64,000 bases of DNA from Muricea muricata (lineage: Eukaryota; Cnidaria; Anthozoa; Malacalcyonacea; Plexauridae), in the NCBI GenBank assembly GCA_963855995.1, contig OY979727.1, positions 8,030,446-8,094,445 on the forward strand, written 5' to 3'. The position numbers were made by a program, and so were the translations under genes. Each line of letters begins with the position of its first letter. The stretch's first letter is position 1. Of the stretch, positions 23,501-33,583 are shown piece after piece. Below the pieces are notes generated by a model, which worked only from the letters and a program-made list of their open reading frames with translations, searched no databases and was not told the origin of the DNA.

Positions 23501-26500
23501 TTACTGCTAAACTTATTTGACGAGCAATAAGAGGCATTGTCTTGACACCGCGAGAAAGTCACTATCCGGTGGATAGCGCTATCTACCTTTCGAGCAACCG
23601 ACCCAGGACTGCAATGCTCTCAGCATGCTGAAAACATCGCACGCGACTACGAGTCTTTTATCTCTGCAGTTTGCAACTAGATTTATCGCAGTAAAAATCT
23701 CCTGTTTAAACGTTCCTGTAGCTTCTTTCGATGTATTGTATGATGCACATGCATCGCCTGTACGCAGTACGTATGTTGTCAGAGTCTACTGTAGGTTCCT
23801 GGTAAAAACCGCCTCGCAGGATCATAGCGATTGCTCGCATCTAGCCAAACTGATATTACTGTTAGTAGAAAAAACTAGATTCATATTAATCTGACACTGC
23901 AGAGAACAACGAAATTTTCGTTGTCTCGAGCGGGATTCGAACTCGTATCTTCGGGTTTCTAGACCGCCCTACCATTTGAGCTATCGAGTCAACTGGGATT
24001 GGTAGTGAGTCTTATCCAATTCTAAAAATAGAATTGAAACACTCCGCGTCCTCAAAGACAAGCGTTAAGTCGTTATCTGACTTGTATTCTGTTATTCAGA
24101 GCGGTTCTGGGAGATTTGAATTGACCATTGGAACAAAACAAGCTATGGGAAAAAACGTAAGTGCATGTAATACGCTTTAGACGTGGTAAGAAATTATGAT
24201 AGAAAGTTAAGTTAGAAATGTATTTTGATTCTGCATTGATTTCTCGTAGAAGTAGTCTGTTGTAACGACGACGTTCACGACAAAAGTGTGGGATTTATAC
24301 CCCCAAAATTACTCAGCAAAGTTGACCATTGTTTATGCTGCTGCTGTTGTTGTTGTTAATTACCTTAAAACAATTAACACTTATTGACTGAGAGCGAGGG
24401 AAACAGTATGTTTTGTGGACCAGAGACTGTCGAGGTCCACAAAACATACTGCTTTCCCGAGGTCTCAGTCAATAAGTATTTTATTATATACTGAGTGTCA
24501 AAAGAGAAGAAAAGTACCACAAATCAATCAAACATGTATAAAAAGGATTACCTTTTACCTGGCATGGCTCCGTGAGGCTCTGTGGATTTGTTATTTACCG
24601 GGGAATTAAAAGTAATGTCCACCGCTTAGCTACGTTGCCAGGGAGATAGTAGAATTTCTCCACTATCACGTGATACGTTCTTAACCAATAATAAACAGGA
24701 ATAAATGAACTTTGACACTCAGTATATAATAATACATCTTCTCGTCTGGCGTTTATACTGTCAAAAAAGTTAACAGGGCTGCATAATATGGCGGACCGCA
24801 GGACCATTAGTCCCGGAAAAGTTTAAAAGTTGGCAGAAAAAAAGCATGTTAAAACTTGCAAGCAAAGTGCAACTTGCATAGTTAGGATGGATAATGAAAA
24901 AAACTAGCTATATGATCAAAGAAAAATTTGACTTCGGCGAGCACATATAAGAGCATTGGGAAAGAAGGACTGGTGTACTTTACATTGCTCTTAAAGTGCC
25001 TATGACACGAAATTTTATATTTTAGAACTATATGTTTATATTTCGCCCTGAATTCCTGTTGAGGTTTCGTTTCTTAAAGTTTCGTTTCATATTTTATAGT
25101 TAATCAAAACTAATATATTGTCTGCGACCCGTTGTTCAAGGTACGCGTTTTGTTCTGAATTTTTTACAGATAGAGAAGGTCGTGGTAACGGTACCTTTTC
25201 CAAAACAAGTTCTCAACCTTAACCTAACACAAAGTGGTGAGGAACTATGAAATTTCCCGTTTCGTAATGGAAGCTTTGTTTCAACATCTCTCTATTGTTT
25301 TTTAGTCGGTACATATTCGTTTGATCCAATAAAGAAAGAACTTACGTGGGAGGTAAGTGATAGCCTGTACGTACTGTTAACTTAGTCGTAAAAAAATTGA
25401 TGTCCAGTTCTTCCCGTAACAAATGTAAACATTGCTAAAATTTCGCTTCTTTCGAACTACTTATGATTTATGGCGCACAGTAATTGGCCAGTACCCTATT
25501 GCATGTTGTCCCCGCCTTTTGTACCTGTAGCTTTCTGTTTAGTGTCGAAACGTGGAGGCTTAGCGCGTTATAGCTTTCGATATGTTTCAACTACAACGAC
25601 TATGACAAGCTTTAAGCAACGTTCCTTATTTACCAAGCTGTGTTCATAAGTTTCAGACTTTCAATGATGTTATAAAATTCGTGTAATTCTTTTGGGAAAA
25701 TATAAACAAAGCGATTGTTTACATCACCCGCTGGACATCATGTTTACGCTTGCACCCTGTCTACAAAACAAAAGACTTGAGCCTGCAGTAAACCTGGAAC
25801 AGAATTGAACAATGTTGTGCCGCCCATATTGAAGAACATTTCAATATTTTAAGCCTGAATCGTGTGTATGACAATGCTGAACAGTATTGTTGACCACATT
25901 GAAAATGCGGGTAGCGTATTGCAACCAGTGGTTTATTTTTTCCGTGCTTGTACTATACAACGACGCGTTTTCGTTTTGAAGCAGTGCGTGAAATATTGAT
26001 CCGTTTTACACAAATATACTTCCTGTACGCACAAATAATGCCAGTGGCAAAGTTATATGTAAAAGGAGGTATGTCTTTTCCAATAGAGTAAACATGGCTT
26101 GCACGTACGAAATTTAAATGCTTAAAACAGATTTTGAGTCTTGAACAGCAGCATAACGCCAGCAACACAGCAACACAAATTTTGCAACCACCAACTGCAA
26201 ATTATTAATTCAAATTCAATAGTATTTCGTAAGATATGAAAAAGGAGTAACCAGCTTTGTTAGTTATATCAAAAGCCTTTTTAAACATTTGCCAAATGTC
26301 CTTTAACTATAAAATTTGGTTTTGTTTTAATAATTAAGTAGCATTCTCAATAGACTAACAGCGTTTTATTTTGAAATATTAATTTCTGTTTAGATTGGCA
26401 AAATGCAATCCCAGAATCCCACGCCAAATATTAAAGGAAATGTAAGTTTAAGGGCCAGTACTATACCCTCTCCACTTTTTTGCATCGAAAAATTACAAGT

Positions 26501-28169
26501 CTCGTTTGCTAAAGAAAATATCACAAATATCATGGCATGTTGATGTTGAGATCAGGGCAATCGAGTAATGTTATTGTTTTTGTTTCAGATATCGTTACAA
26601 AGCGGTGTCCCACCTCCCGAAGAAAGCCCTACCATATTTGTAAGTTGACTGGATTAGTATCTTGATTCAAGTCTTGCATAAACGCAACACAAGAAAAGTT
26701 ATCACACGTTTATCCTTTTAGCTCGACTTCAAGATCAGCGCTTATGCTGCGTCGGGCTTGAAAGTTAGCAGGCTTGATATTTATGGTGAGGTAAGTGACG
26801 CTGGTAACGTACACGCGTGAAAACACGCAAATTGTAACCAGTTTGTTCACATTAAGCTGTTCACAAGCTGTGTTCACACACTTTGTAAGACCAATGTCCT
26901 GAGAACAAGCTGATAAACTTTTGTTTACATATTCTTATAGTTCAGAAATAGATCTGTTGTCATCGAGAAAAAAATTAAATTAAAATCTTGAAATTAAGCA
27001 AGTTATCAAGTAAAATGCTTTCCGAAATCTATGCGCATCAGTCTATCAGACGCATTAAAAATAATGTTAAGCGTACGTTTTAACCGATTATTTTTGAAAT
27101 TGCATACATTGTAGGTGCATATCATGGCTTCAATACGCTTTGTTGTCCAGAGTTCAATACGCTTTGTTGTTTTTTTTGTGTGCGATAAACACAGTATGCC
27201 TTAGCTGCAGAGTATCACCTAAAGTAGCAACTGACAAAGAGCGCATTTTAGAGCAATCCTCGAATAATTTTAATTAAACTAGCGTCTAACGAAGAGCGTT
27301 GCGCGAAGGCATCAGAAACCTAAACTTAATATTCAGAAAAATTATTTTTCTTTCGTACGTTATTTTATTAACACTGTTTTATTCGTCATTCATTTGACTG
27401 CATTCAGAAAAAATGGATATAGATAAGTAATGGCAGATATCCTTAATCGCACGCCTAGGGCATTCTATAACGTTAAAACATTCCCGAACAGGCGTTTCCC
27501 ATACTTTTCAGTAACGTTCGTGCACCTTTTCTTCACCTCGCAATCGGCAACGCAGTTTTTGGCGCGTAACATTACTGTACGTATTATTACCACGACAAAA
27601 TTACTGGATGTTGATTGCTTAAGAGGCGTACAGTTGTTTCATTAATTGTACATCGGTACCATTAATGATTTCAAAACAAACAAAATGACGGAAAGGTATT
27701 TCAACAAACGCAACTGCTCCAAGCAAAAATACTGGATAAAATATGAGGAAAAGCTTCGAAATTTTGGTTTAAAGTAAAATTATGATGTTGATATTGAAAA
27801 TTGTCTTCCGCAAGAGCTGGGTAAAGCACTTTAGGAAAGTTTGAAACACTGGGGAAAGTTTTTCAATCCTTAAACATTTGAGATGCATGAGTAATTTTGT
27901 CACGGTAATAATAAACAAAAAATCATACGATGTTGCTCGTACAATTTTGGATTAATAGTACTCGTGATGTTTGGAAATTTTGCCAAATTGGACTTGCCCC
28001 GGCGAATTTTGGGAAAATTTCCGAACATCACTTGTACTACTAATCCCAAAATCTACTCGACATCGCATGATTACCTATACAAACTCGTCTTTTTGTTCTT
28101 CAGAAATACAAGCCATTCAAAGGAGTGAAATACTACACGACAGCAGGACGATATCAGATAAGAACCTGA
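11516..28169 (+). CDS. AP3M1: AP-3 adaptor complex mu subunit, 19 exons
   Basis: Medium subunit of the AP-3 coat, which sorts cargo from endosomes to lysosomes and related organelles; mu binds YxxPhi signals. Exons: 11516-11550, 13340-13418, 14882-14987, 15682-15794, 16779-16900, 17822-17900, 18471-18518, 19406-19438, 19932-19965, 20715-20794, 21468-21538, 22563-22611, 24100-24156, 25170-25236, 25306-25352, 26394-26441, 26589-26639, 26722-26790, 28104-28169. All introns are GT-AG, phases agree, and the sum is 1,254 nt (417 aa plus stop), against 418 in human AP3M1. The start MIHSLFIINSSG, the blocks PLFVIEFLHRV and DNGFPLATESNVLKELI, the mu-homology-domain block LPTGQLSNVPWRR, LSFVPPDGRFRLISY and the end KYKPFKGVKYYTTAGRYQIRT all fit. 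The longin-like domain covers about 1-140 and the MHD about 165-417. A possible poly(A) signal AATAAA is at 28399. Invertebrates usually have a single AP3M, so AP3M1 stands for the AP3M1/M2 ancestor. Confidence 0.96.
12405..12505. repeat. Hairpin MITE in AP-3 mu intron 1
   Basis: CAATTATTCGCC (12405) pairs with GGCGAATAATTG (12494). Inside, GGTGATTTTCGGGAAATATT pairs with AATATTCCCCGGTAATCACC almost fully. A smaller palindrome ATATTCACCTACAGGTGAATAT lies upstream at about 12280-12301 and shares the TTCACC/GGTGAA motif, so both may belong to one ~250-bp element. The short overlapping ORFs on both strands here are products of the palindrome. Confidence 0.75.
13465..13545 (+). repeat. CCCTA-rich simple repeat
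   Basis: Run of CCTTACCCTAACAAA and CCCTACCCTACC units ~50 bp after exon 2 of the AP-3 mu gene. It resembles degenerate telomere-type (CCCTAA) sequence but the period is mostly five, so I treat it as simple repeat. Confidence 0.7.
14290..14749. repeat. ~460-bp near-perfect palindrome (fold-back MITE) in AP-3 mu intron 2
   Basis: The left arm (14290-14512) and right arm (14531-14749) are inverted copies with few mismatches around an ~18-nt centre, GGCTGGTTAAGGCCAAGA. Matching blocks include CGCTCACTGACTAATAATG, GACTCCCAAGCTC and TCACACAGGATG. No coding content. The high arm identity suggests a young insertion or arm-to-arm gene conversion. Confidence 0.92.
15031..15070. repeat. Short hairpin CATCGGACAA ... 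TTGTCCGATG
   Basis: A 10-bp perfect stem around a 20-nt loop, just after exon 3 of the AP-3 mu gene. It may be the end of a larger element; no function is evident. Confidence 0.6.
15251..15390. repeat. Small MITE with inverted CAGATTTC termini
   Basis: CAGATTTCACTCCCTCTACC at the left is inverted as GGTAGAGGTATTGGAAGCGA...AATCTG at the right, with mismatches. About 140 bp and no ORF of interest. Confidence 0.6.
15911..16085 (+). mobile_element. tRNA-derived SINE (+), AP-3 mu intron 4
   Basis: A tRNA-like head starts GACTCCGTAGCTTAGTGGTC (A-box-like TAGCTTAGTGGTCAGAG) and has the B-box-like AGGTTCTATTGCTGCC. The body reads TTCTTGTTGGAGGAAGAGAT and GTGAATGCTGGTCACGTG. The body recurs inverted at 16208-16340, so it is an interspersed family. 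No terminal CCA or intact cloverleaf; not a functional tRNA. Confidence 0.75.
16208..16340 (-). mobile_element. SINE body copy in opposite orientation
   Basis: On the minus strand it reads CTTCTTGCTGGAGAAAGAGA and CCTGGTGAATGCTGGTCACG, matching the body of the SINE at 15911-16085. The head is weaker. With the plus copy it forms an inverted pair ~130 bp apart inside one intron. Confidence 0.65.
17568..17618. repeat. Short fold-back MITE (GGAAGGCTACCT family)
   Basis: A perfect 21-bp stem, AATATAACTGGAAGGCTACC plus T at 17568-17588 and its complement at 17598-17618, around the 9-nt loop GAGGCGGTA. The same termini bound a 548-bp element at 44786-45333, of which this looks like an extreme internal deletion. 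It lies in AP-3 mu intron 5. Confidence 0.85.
18660..18750 (-). mobile_element. Possible degenerate tRNA-derived SINE head
   Basis: The minus strand reads GGCTTGACAGTTCAATAGCG then ATGGTTAGAGCG, resembling a Pol III A box, followed by GTACCGAGTCCGAAA, a weak B box. No body match was found, so this is tentative. Confidence 0.4.
18890..19158. mobile_element. hAT-like MITE in AP-3 mu intron 7
   Basis: Terminal inverted repeats CAGGGCGCTCTAAA (18890) and TTTAGAACGCCCTG (ending 19158), 13 of 14 matching. They are flanked by the direct repeat GTTATAG (18883-18889, 19159-19165). A 7-bp exact, 8-bp approximate duplication with CAGGGCG termini suggests hAT. 269 bp, non-coding, though the interior has a short open stretch rich in acidic residues that could be an old transposase or captured exon remnant. 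Confidence 0.75.
22757..22856. repeat. Imperfect hairpin (AGATACAC ... GTGTATCT)
   Basis: AGATACACGGTAGACGTCAT is inverted as ATGACGTAATATGTGTATCT around TAATGAGGTAAGA/TCTTACCACATTA. A ~100-bp MITE-like hairpin in AP-3 mu intron 12. Confidence 0.7.
22999..23109. repeat. Hairpin MITE (GCGTATCCTAG)
   Basis: TTATCGG...CGCGTATCCTAG pairs with CTAGGATACGC...CCGGATAA; the inner stem TTTATTGGTCACTCCTC pairs with GAAGAGTGACCAATGATAA. ~110 bp, in AP-3 mu intron 12. Confidence 0.8.
23872..24000 (-). mobile_element. tRNA-derived SINE (CTGACACTGCAGAG family)
   Basis: On the minus strand, ACTCGATAGCTCAAATGGTA (A-box-like) is followed ~40 nt later by GAGTTCGAATCCCGCTCGAG (B-box-like) and then ACAACGAAAATTTCG and CTGCAGTGTCAGATTAATAT. 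The tail matches elements at 43510-43588 and 51238-51470. A complete tRNA fold is not supported (weak T-stem, no terminal CCA), so this is a SINE and not a tRNA gene. Confidence 0.75.
24380..24476. repeat. Hairpin MITE in AP-3 mu intron 13
   Basis: CTTATTGACTGAGA...CAGTATGTTTTGTGGACC pairs with GGTCCACAAAACATACTG...TCTCAGTCAATAAG, a near-perfect ~45-bp stem. Confidence 0.85.
24483..24731. repeat. MITE with TATTATATACTGAGTGTCAA termini
   Basis: TATTATATACTGAGTGTCAA at the left is inverted as TTTGACACTCAGTATATAAT at the right, ~20 bp. It abuts the hairpin at 24380-24476; both may be parts of one composite element. Non-coding. Confidence 0.75.
27921..28072. repeat. ~150-bp palindrome in the last AP-3 mu intron
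   Basis: Left arm AATCATACGATGTTGCTCGT ... GTGATGTTTGGAAATTTTG; right arm is its diverged complement ending CATCGCATGATT. The right arm ends ~30 bp before the final exon (28104), so the element sits close to the branch-point region. Confidence 0.8.
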
Positions 28170-29211
28170 GCAAAACGTTAGTGAACAGTTAAGCAACAAA
28201 TTTTATTGAGTGTAATTTTAAAATTTACGTACATGGTTGACTTGAAATTTTACAGCTTGTGTACACGGGTGAGGTTGTCGTAAGATAGGAAACGACTTTG
28301 TGTTCTTAATTTATCAGTCACAAGTTGTGTTCACACTGCACATTACATAATCACCATCAGATTGCCAATTGTCATCATCTGTCTGATGATAATTTTGTAA
28401 TAAAATCGGAGGTTACGTCAAACCCAGAATGAACAGTCTTGTGAACTTGAAGACTTTAAGGGCTTTAAACTCTGATGTCCATTGTTAAAACTCTGATAAC
28501 AACAATATCCATGCACTGTAGAACATTACGGATAAAAACTGCTTAGTTTAATCGCGCGAGCTTCGCTATATAGCTAGATGGATAGATACAGTTGGACAAA
28601 CAATTTATATATCCACGATAAAATCCTCAGTATTACAAATAATTTATAATAAAAAAACTTAAATTGGTTTACAAGATTGCCGTGTGTGAGGCTATATTTT
28701 ATATATTTGTGTAGCCTTTTAAACTGTCGAAATTATTTTTTTTGGAGCAAGTTATTCCACATTAATGCCACACTACTGTAACATATACATCGCTTAAAAT
28801 AATTTCTTCTTGATGTTGGAATATGTCTATATAATTCTTAATTTGTATTAAATTACTATTCATAAGGTTATATATGATATGCGCTGTATACACGCGTCCT
28901 GCGCTAATTTAACCCTCTCTATTATGAAATAAACACATCATAGAACTCGCCTGGTTCGTCCTGGAGAACCAGCTATTGAAACTAAATGTAAAAAATGGTC
29001 GAAAATTTGTTTCAACTTGCAATAGAAACAATGTGTACATGTTGATGACAAACGTTTCTAATCGCTTGGAAAGCTGTTTAGTATTCAGTATTGACAGTTT
29101 TGTTACGAAATGCCACCTGCGCTAGTTCGAGTTAAACCCCAAACGCTTTACGATAATAACCGGCTGGCAAAGAAACATAACTCGACTTGAAAGACGTGTA
29201 AGTATCTCCTC
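28170..29211. other. Intergenic: AP-3 mu 3' UTR and GPCR upstream region
   Basis: AT-rich. A possible AP-3 mu poly(A) signal is at 28399-28404. No exon or strong promoter element was recognised before the receptor ORF. Confidence 0.45.
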
Positions 29212-30312
29212 ATGGAGTTCAGAGTTTACGGCGCCGATTCGATCGTGAGTTGGCTGCACACACAAAGCTTCGCGTCCATTGGCATTCAAAGTTGGATCGC
29301 ACTCACACTTTTACTCGCAGGCCTGCTAGGTAACGTTTACTTGGGCTTATACATCGGCGAAAAGCAAAGGACATCGTTATGTGGACTGCGTGTCATGATA
29401 TGTAATCAGGTCTTTGTCAATCTGCTGGCACTCTATTCGCACGCGTTTCTGCCCGCGCATAACGAGCGCTTGCAAGAATCGGGGGCAAGTCTAGGCTATT
29501 TGTGTAAAATCATGCCTTCTCTTGGCTTCCTCAGTGTCGCTGTATCGCTCTCGAATCTGGCGTGCATATGCGTTGTGTACTACTATAACAAGAAGAGTTC
29601 GGTTGTGTTGTCCCGCCGAAACGCTTGGCTCATTGTCACCAATTTATGGTTCATTGCAGCGCTACTAACTACACCGTTGGCGATTTCGCTGGGCAGCGTC
29701 AGGATAGAATTCAACAACACCAGCGCCGAAATGTGCGCGATCGTGTGGCAAAATAAGCATTACGAAGAGACCTACATGGATTATGTTTTCATATTCAAGT
29801 TCCTCGTGCCGCTTCTGGTTATTTTCACGATATGTTTAAAAATCGAACTACTTTCCGCGCGGCGAATGAAGTGGTTTCCCAATTTGCCGACCCTCCCTGC
29901 AGTTCTGATGAGTATCCTCGCTGCCACCTGCTTGTTGCTTCTTGTTTATTTCTATCCACTGCACAGCGCTTGTGCCACGAAGGGCTCGCTTTTCGTCCGA
30001 GAGCTTGGTTCCACGACAGCTTTTGGTATCATCCGCACGCTGGAACTTATCGGTCTTGCCAATTGCAGTATCGTTCCTGTCGTTTTGACATCTTGCATCG
30101 ACGAGTATTCCAAGGCCGGGGATCTCTGCGATGACGAACGGGAAAATGATTTTCTGGCCGCCGTGGGAAAAGACGACGCTAAATGTTTGCTTGTTTTGCC
30201 TTCTCCAAATGTTAGCTCTGTTACTTATGATGTACTGACTGAGAACGTCGTCGCTGACGAATCGAGGTCCAACCTTAAGAGCAAAGATGTTAAAATATTA
30301 ATTACTCTTTAA
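29212..30312 (+). CDS. Divergent intronless seven-transmembrane receptor (class A-like)
   Basis: 366 codons in one exon. Hydrophobic segments near 28-49 (with GN at 40-41), 58-80, 98-124, 139-160, 190-210 (P200), 229-249 (P249) and 271-293 fit a 7TM protein with an extracellular N-terminus. C98 at the top of TM3 and C175 in the second extracellular loop could form the standard class A disulfide; NNTS in that loop is a glycosylation sequon. The family's usual anchors are degraded: no E/DRY after TM3 (CICVVYYY instead) and NCSIVP (284-289) instead of NPxxY. It therefore looks like a rhodopsin-family receptor of unknown ligand with altered G-protein coupling. Single-exon receptors are common in cnidarian expansions. 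AATAAA at 30570-30575 is a plausible poly(A) signal. No close family was recognised. Confidence 0.75.
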   Translation: MEFRVYGADSIVSWLHTQSFASIGIQSWIALTLLLAGLLGNVYLGLYIGEKQRTSLCGLRVMICNQVFVNLLALYSHAFLPAHNERLQESGASLGYLCKIMPSLGFLSVAVSLSNLACICVVYYYNKKSSVVLSRRNAWLIVTNLWFIAALLTTPLAISLGSVRIEFNNTSAEMCAIVWQNKHYEETYMDYVFIFKFLVPLLVIFTICLKIELLSARRMKWFPNLPTLPAVLMSILAATCLLLLVYFYPLHSACATKGSLFVRELGSTTAFGIIRTLELIGLANCSIVPVVLTSCIDEYSKAGDLCDDERENDFLAAVGKDDAKCLLVLPSPNVSSVTYDVLTENVVADESRSNLKSKDVKILITL

Positions 30313-31722
30313 TAATCCGCATGCATTTTGAAATAGTTCCGGTCGATACAGTGCAGTGAACGTCAGTTTTTTTTATCTTCTGACATAGAACTATTGAAAT
30401 TACGAATTCTAAAGTAAAAGATTTGTCTTTCTTTTATATTTTAAAACATGTGTATTTTTGGCAAAAGTTCTGCTATGCCAATGCAAGGAAATTAATTTTA
30501 CACCTCGATAATTTATTAAAAATTTAGACACTAGCTTGTCATGGGAAATGTGTCATGGTTTTCCATAAAAATAAATTAAAGTTATAAAATTAAGTTGTGT
30601 AGTACGTTGCATGATATTCCTGTATTAACATTTTTTAAAAAGCAACGGTTGGTTGCAATCTTTTCTTTTTTATAGTTCTAGTTTTATCATGCAAATTTAT
30701 ATAAATACATGCATAAAATTTTAGGTACTAGTCCCAACAACAAAATGCGGTATTCCATGTGGGACGTGTGACAAATGAATATAGAAGATACAAGGAAAAA
30801 TAATAAGAATACCAAATTTGAATCGCAAACTTCGATATCTCCGAAACAAAGTGAAAGAGGTTAATTTCACAAATAAATAAAATTTCGCCGTCGTCTTTTC
30901 AGTTTATAGAACTATAAGTAAACTAGAACGATAAGTCGGGGGGGGGGGGTATAAAGCCAATTTGATTCAGTTTTGAGCTGAAAATTTTTCTAAGTTTTTG
31001 TGTTGAAATACTTGGCATCAAAAATCGAGCATCCCGTTTCTCGTTACCAAAATAATCGTAACCCTGTGTCCCGTAGAACCTATTCGGAGTCCTCATCATA
31101 GTATGCGAATCATATGGGCTTATTTCCTTCTCTCGCTAATGTAGGGCAGTTTTTCCCAGGCACCCGGCTAAAGGGGGCTCTCACATAGAAAATAAAGAAT
31201 AAACTATGCATAATTTGTCAATTAACGACACTTCCCGTACGATTTCGCCGATCCGGATCTCAGATTTTAGCATTTTCCTGGGGGAGTATATATACCCACG
31301 AACTCCCTATAGATGACGCACTACAGGCAGCAATCGGACATTTAGGTCAATGTTTCTGCGCAGCTCTGATCGCGGTCGAACTAAAATGAACTGTTGAGCA
31401 TTATGACCGGATAAAAGCTAGTATTTCTTTAATTTCTTCTAGCGACCGTGTGCAACACTTTAAGGGGGTACGCTTGTTAACTTTTTCATTTTTCATCTGT
31501 CAAAGTGGATAAGAAAACACAGACTTTTATTTTAATACCTTTAATTTTATTTTTACTTCTTAATTACAATTAATTCGTAAGAGTTGTCTTGATCGCTATA
31601 ATTTGACAAATGATTTAAGTAGGCTAATTACTTTTGATTTCAATATTTCATTAGAATTATTTCTAGTGTGTATTCCTTATTATGTTACTGACGTAAAGTT
31701 CTTATGTACTGAAGTAAAGTTC
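30313..31722. other. Intergenic, no gene seen
   Basis: Contains a guanine run near 30937-30950 and otherwise unremarkable sequence between the convergent receptor and ART-like genes. TAAAGTTCTTATGTACTGAAG is partly repeated just before 31723. Confidence 0.4.
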
Positions 31723-32409
31723 TTATTTAGGCATATTTGGCTTTGGTGGATTCTTCCACTCCTCGAATACATCTTCTCCACGCGAAGTTTGTTTTGGTAT
31801 CCGATCTTTGAACAAGACCTCTTGCGAACTTTTCACTCTGTTAATTTGGGTCGCACCGGAAACATGCTTCTGCCTTTCGCTTTCATTTGTAAGGTCAATT
31901 GGCTTCGACGTGCCTTCCATCTTTGATGGGTCGATTTTTATTATGGGCAGTGGCTCATCCCTCGGTCGCACGTCTTTTGGGGTTTCCTTGGTGTAATAGG
32001 ACCACTGCCGTGCAACTTCCGGCGATGCTGTAGCTGAAATATACCGCGAAGCTTTCTTACTTCCACTATTGATGTGCTGATTCACCGTTCGTTTCGCTTC
32101 AGCAGTACCAGGCTTGGCTTTAGCTACAATGTCTTTACTGAGGTCCTCGTCTTTCCTGCACACGCGATACACGTAGCTGTCTTCAAGTTTCATCTGGCCA
32201 GTTCTGCTAACAAGCTCATCCATGCCAGAATGACTTTCTTTGGTAGCAGAGCCACTCGTTGTTGCACTAGAACGGCTTGCTTTGGCACTGGAACTGCTTG
32301 GTTTTGCGGCGCCAGGACTGCTGCTTGCTTTCCGGCCAGGGCCGCTGCTTGCTTTAGTCGCCGTTGTACCAGATGAACCGCTTGCTTTGGATCCAGAACC
32401 GCCTGGCAT
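31723..32409 (-). CDS. Protein with putative ADP-ribosyltransferase-like domain
   Basis: 228 residues from the ATG at 32409. The frame is open to an earlier ATG (32478, 251 residues), but TCTCTCAG just before the chosen ATG looks like a splice acceptor, suggesting a 5' UTR intron. Residues ~1-60 are low-complexity Ser/Ala/Gly/Lys, built from imperfect KASSGPG-like repeats, so the N-terminus is disordered and basic. The rest is a compact domain: YRVCRKDED (R82), a gap, SRYISATASPEVARQW (S125), a strand PIIKIDPSKM, and SSQEVLFKDRIP (E187). Arg, Ser-Thr and Glu in this order and spacing match the R-S-E core of arginine-type ADP-ribosyltransferase folds. The function is inference; no signal peptide or membrane segment is seen, so it is probably intracellular. 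Confidence 0.6.
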   Translation of the reverse strand: MPGGSGSKASGSSGTTATKASSGPGRKASSSPGAAKPSSSSAKASRSSATTSGSATKESHSGMDELVSRTGQMKLEDSYVYRVCRKDEDLSKDIVAKAKPGTAEAKRTVNQHINSGSKKASRYISATASPEVARQWSYYTKETPKDVRPRDEPLPIIKIDPSKMEGTSKPIDLTNESERQKHVSGATQINRVKSSQEVLFKDRIPKQTSRGEDVFEEWKNPPKPNMPK

Positions 32410-32478
32410 TGTTAACTCTGAGAGATGTATAGAGAACATCAACATGGACCAGACACTTATGTGTACGGATATGTACAA

Positions 32479-33537
32479 CTTGCATGCGTATCACTATGTT
32501 ATAAATACCACATGGTCTTATACAATAAAAATTGACAGATTTAGCACAAAATATAAGATACGGCCGAATATATAAGATCTCATAATCTTGCCGCAAAGAA
32601 GGTGGATTTTTTATGTACTTAATATCATTAGGCGTTACTCTGATTTTACAGAACCCAAAGTTTACTGTCACTGCCCGTTTAATCTTCGCGGCTTTGTGCA
32701 ACTTACGCTAACTGCAGCTCTTGTTCGCCTCTGGTACGGTACATAATAACGGTATTGGTTAGCCCTACCGCTAACTTACCGCTTAAATTGTATAAATTTA
32801 ATTGTCAAGGTGCACATCTCCTTGCATGTCTATCTAACCTTTTAAGACAACTTGTGTAACTAAGTGAGTCTGTCTGGTTCTCGTTTTAATAAATATGCTA
32901 CATTACCTCAAAACTGGTTAATCTTTCTTAATCTTAACTTGTAGTGACTTTTTCTGCTTCAGTTTCCTTTCTTAGCTCTCTCTCGTGCACTGTTGACTTG
33001 TAACATCATATGATGAATGTGTATGCAATTATTTGTATCTATATGTGGTCGTTTTTGCACTTTCGCGAAAGCGTTTCCCTAGAAACCATATTCTTGTTAA
33101 ATGTTTAATGATTAATGACAGAACGGAAATGACTCATTTCTAGATTTTGCGTTGGATTTCTAGGAAATACTCCGTAATTTTGGGAAATATTATTTGCTTT
33201 GTTAGTTAGTTGAAGTGATGGGGAGGATAACATTTTGCGTTTTCGTCCAAACCAGAGTTCGCCAAAGTGTTTTTGAAAATCAACAAGCGAGCTTATTTAG
33301 TGCAGTGGGCGTCAAAATCTGATTCCTGTTGATACAAGTAAGTTGTCATTTATGAAGACAGCTTTTCCAATATACTCGACTAAAACATGTGAGCTGCCTG
33401 CCATCTTGAATAGTTGTTAACCTCACTAACTCTGTGTCGCAAGAAGAAAGGAGTTTCTGGTTCGTTCTAATCGCCGCTTCTCGAAGTGCTGCGTGATCTC
33501 ACTTGTTATCCAACATACATATGCTTGGTGATCCAAG
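32479..33537. other. Upstream region of the ART-like gene, no clear gene
   Basis: Contains short TACCGCTAA repeats near 32760-32785 and nothing else recognisable. Confidence 0.35.
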
Positions 33538-33583
33538 ATGGCGGACACCTTGCATGATTCAGTCAAAATAAGTCACGAATCAG
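33538..33583 (+). CDS. Possible isolated first coding exon
   Basis: AAGATGGCGG is a good start context. 15 codons (MADTLHDSVKISHES) follow, ending at CAG/GTGAGA, a strong splice donor. No downstream exon was recognised before the next element at 33905, so this may be a chance match. Listed as a weak candidate. Confidence 0.2.

Noticed and set aside
23930-24000. Functional tRNA gene on the minus strand
   Set aside because: T-stem does not pair well and the tail matches a repeat family, so it is a SINE head.
31603-32575. Plus-strand ORFs opposite the ART-like gene
   Set aside because: Shadows of the minus-strand coding sequence; the minus frame has the motifs and a plausible acceptor.
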